A model generated the notes under the pieces. It saw only the letters and a list, made by a program, of their open reading frames with translations. It was not told the DNA's origin and did not search any database. A DNA stretch of 34,428 nucleotides from Bordetella parapertussis (GTDB lineage Bacteria; Pseudomonadota; Gammaproteobacteria; Burkholderiales; Burkholderiaceae_B): assembly GCA_945887835.1 (NCBI GenBank), contig CAMCZQ010000014.1, positions 1 to 34,428 on the forward strand, written 5' to 3'. The position numbers and the translations under genes are program-made. Positions 32,711 to 34,428 of the stretch are shown piece by piece (the first letter of the stretch is position 1; every line of letters starts with the position of its first letter).

Positions 32711-32735
32711 AAGCGCTCGGCCAATTTGAGCGCTT
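32711..32735 (+). terminator. Hairpin between the beta-barrel and YtcJ-like genes
   Basis: AAGCGCTC (32711-32718) and GAGCGCTT (32728-32735) form a perfect eight-base stem with a nine-base loop, followed by CCATTTGTT. It lies 80 bases after the barrel's stop and 20 before the next ATG. It could be a weak terminator or an mRNA leader structure. Confidence 0.45.
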
Positions 32736-32755
32736 CCATTTGTTCTATAAAAATT

Positions 32756-34428
32756 ATGCCACTCGCACAAAAAATTCTCGGCTGTATTTTAGCTTTTCAC
32801 TTGCTGACAGCTTTTGCAAACACCTCGACAGTGTATTTCAATGGCGACATCCTCACGATGCTGGGCGAACGTCCGCAGTACGTCGAGGCGCTCTATGTGC
32901 AAAATGACAAAATTATGTTCGCTGGGGATAAGGCTCAAGCGCTCGCACAGGCTGGCGCCAACCCAACTTTATATGATCTGAAGGGTCACACCTTAATGCC
33001 GGGCTTCATAGACAGTTGGGGGCACTTTACGCTGATCGCACAAAATACTCTTGGCGTGAACTTGGGCTATTTTGCGAAAAATCCGCCTAATACCAAAACG
33101 CAGGCCCTTCAAAAACTGCTCTCAGAGGGCAAATTATTTAATGGCTGGATCATTGGGTCTGGCTATTCAGAGGCCATGTTATCTGACGGAGGTCTTTCTC
33201 TAGCAGACTTGGACCTAGCTTTTCCTGACCAACCACTCCTCATACAGAATATTTCAACCCTGACAGGCCAAGTGAATTCAGCTGGGTTGAAAAAGCTTGC
33301 GATCACTCGCGCAACCAAGGCCGTTGGAGGCTTCATCCCCACTGACCCAAAAACAGGAGAGCTCACCGGAGAGCTCGTGGGCTCGCCCTTCATGGATGCA
33401 GTGGTGCGCGCGGTCGGCACATACTCTCAAGACGTCACCTTTGACAGCTACCGCAAGGCCGAACACGTCTATCTTTCAAATGGCTTCACCACTGCTCAAA
33501 GTTATGAAGCGACGATTGATGATATGAATAAGATGCGTACAGCAGTCGAGCAGAAGGTGATTTCACTTGATCTGATTGCACTGCCAGCGTACGACGTGGT
33601 GGATGAGATTCTTAAAACGAAGCCAAGTTTCCAGTTCGGCGCTTATAGCCAGGGGGATAGAGGTTTTAAGGTAGCAGGCATCATGGTCGCGACTGACGGT
33701 GCACCACAGTTACGTTTTGCTTACTTCACCAAGCCCTTCTTGGATACGACTGGCTTTACCCCAGACTGGCGGGGATTTCCCTTCACCCCACAAAGCACAG
33801 TAGATCAGTACGCGAAGCTTGCGTACGAAAAAAATATTCAGTACTTTGGCTACAGTAACGGCGATGCCGGAATCGACATGACCCTTTCGGCTTTGAATAA
33901 AGCCATGAAAGAAACGGGTGTCACTGAAGATCGAAGACCGGTCATTTCCCATTCATTCTTTGTGCGCGATGATCAACTCGCGCAATATAAAGCCCAAAAT
34001 ATTATGGCGATTACGCTACCTAATCATATCTGGCTGTACGGCGACGTCTATCTAAAAATACTAGGCGAAGAGCGGGCCAAAAATATTAGTCCTTTACGTT
34101 CTGCCGATAAGCTCGGCGTCAAAATTGGGATTCATAATGACACGCCCTCTTCTGGCCCGAATGCTCTGTTTTCGGTATGGAGCGCAGTCAATCGTAAAAC
34201 GTTTAGCGGCAAAACCTTGGGCGAAGAACAACGAATCGACGCCTACAAAGCGCTGCAAGGTTTTACCGTAAACGCTGCTTATCAGTACAACGAGGAGACA
34301 CAAAAAGGAACCCTTGCAAAGGGAATGCTGACCGACTTAGTGCAACTCGACCGCAATCCTCTGAAGGTCGATACAGACGCTATTAAAGATATCCGAGTCG
34401 TTCAAACGATTAAACACGGCAAGCGGCT
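32756..34428 (+). CDS. YtcJ-like amidohydrolase, secreted, cut by window end
   Basis: At least 557 residues, open at the right edge. A signal peptide (1-22, LAFHLLTAFA) is followed by VYFNGDILTMLGERPQYVEALYV and LKGHTLMPGFIDSWGHFTL, the YtcJ/N-substituted formamide deformylase-like start. VISHSFFVRDD and GIHNDTPSSGPNALFSVW follow. The expected metal-binding H-x-H after PGFID reads W-G-H, so one ligand His is missing. Either this subgroup binds metal differently or the enzyme is altered. The near C-terminus TLAKGMLTDLVQLDRNPLKVD fits the family's closing domain. Confidence 0.85.
   Translation, partial: MPLAQKILGCILAFHLLTAFANTSTVYFNGDILTMLGERPQYVEALYVQNDKIMFAGDKAQALAQAGANPTLYDLKGHTLMPGFIDSWGHFTLIAQNTLGVNLGYFAKNPPNTKTQALQKLLSEGKLFNGWIIGSGYSEAMLSDGGLSLADLDLAFPDQPLLIQNISTLTGQVNSAGLKKLAITRATKAVGGFIPTDPKTGELTGELVGSPFMDAVVRAVGTYSQDVTFDSYRKAEHVYLSNGFTTAQSYEATIDDMNKMRTAVEQKVISLDLIALPAYDVVDEILKTKPSFQFGAYSQGDRGFKVAGIMVATDGAPQLRFAYFTKPFLDTTGFTPDWRGFPFTPQSTVDQYAKLAYEKNIQYFGYSNGDAGIDMTLSALNKAMKETGVTEDRRPVISHSFFVRDDQLAQYKAQNIMAITLPNHIWLYGDVYLKILGEERAKNISPLRSADKLGVKIGIHNDTPSSGPNALFSVWSAVNRKTFSGKTLGEEQRIDAYKALQGFTVNAAYQYNEETQKGTLAKGMLTDLVQLDRNPLKVDTDAIKDIRVVQTIKHGKR

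Overview
The window looks like a piece of a betaproteobacterial (Burkholderiales) chromosome, most likely Alcaligenaceae-like. That is an inference from the mix of genes: a Bug/TctC-type solute-binding protein, a TAXI-family TRAP binding protein, ArsJ with its partner GAPDH, SlyX, a split chromate transporter, an MmgE/PrpD protein and many small catabolic enzymes.

Region 1 (1-7352) is a small integrative element in the 3' end of tRNA-Asp. A partial tRNA-Glu and an intact tRNA-Asp are followed by a P4-type tyrosine integrase, an unknown protein, an AlpA-like regulator, a tiny Cys-rich protein, a CHC2 zinc-finger primase-like protein, a DUF3987/YfjI-like protein, another Cys-motif protein and a small terminase-like protein. 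The last 15 bp of the tRNA plus one base recur at 7338-7352 (attR), followed by a hairpin that is probably the displaced tRNA terminator. Four copies of TATGGCGGG, two near each end, look like integrase arm sites.

Region 2 (5774-10153) is the unusual part. On the minus strand there are ten tiny genes (38-45 codons). They share a nearly identical 24-residue double-glycine-type leader (MNIELDEVVV...ALELAAGG), usually followed by AQGG, but then have completely different C-terminal cores of 10-20 residues, usually ending in Cys. Each has a GGAG-type ribosome site, and most are followed by a conserved trailer repeat with stop codons in all three frames. Six copies (array 1, 5854-6948) lie inside the element and four (array 2, 7719-8656) outside it, and both arrays end in the same intrinsic terminator. 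A related upstream element (core GCATTTTAAGAATGCCT) precedes each transcription unit and also the neighbouring FAD monooxygenase gene, which suggests one co-regulated system of diversified ribosomal peptides plus a candidate tailoring enzyme. No peptidase or exporter is visible here.

Region 3 (10154-34428) is ordinary chromosome. It starts with a Fic pseudogene whose 5' end is cut by the region-2 repeat. Next come a TPR membrane protein with a secreted amidohydrolase, a peroxiredoxin, a universal stress protein, a DUF442-type phosphatase/sulfurtransferase-like protein, a secreted FGE-fold protein, a GST and an MFS transporter. The arsenate detoxification pair GAPDH-ArsJ, a Phd/VapC-type toxin-antitoxin pair and SlyX follow. 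A catabolic segment (GST, amidohydrolase, enolase-superfamily enzyme, MmgE/PrpD, two half-size chromate transporters) leads to a lytic transglycosylase, a TAXI-like protein, a Bug protein, an outer-membrane beta-barrel and a YtcJ-like amidohydrolase cut by the window end.
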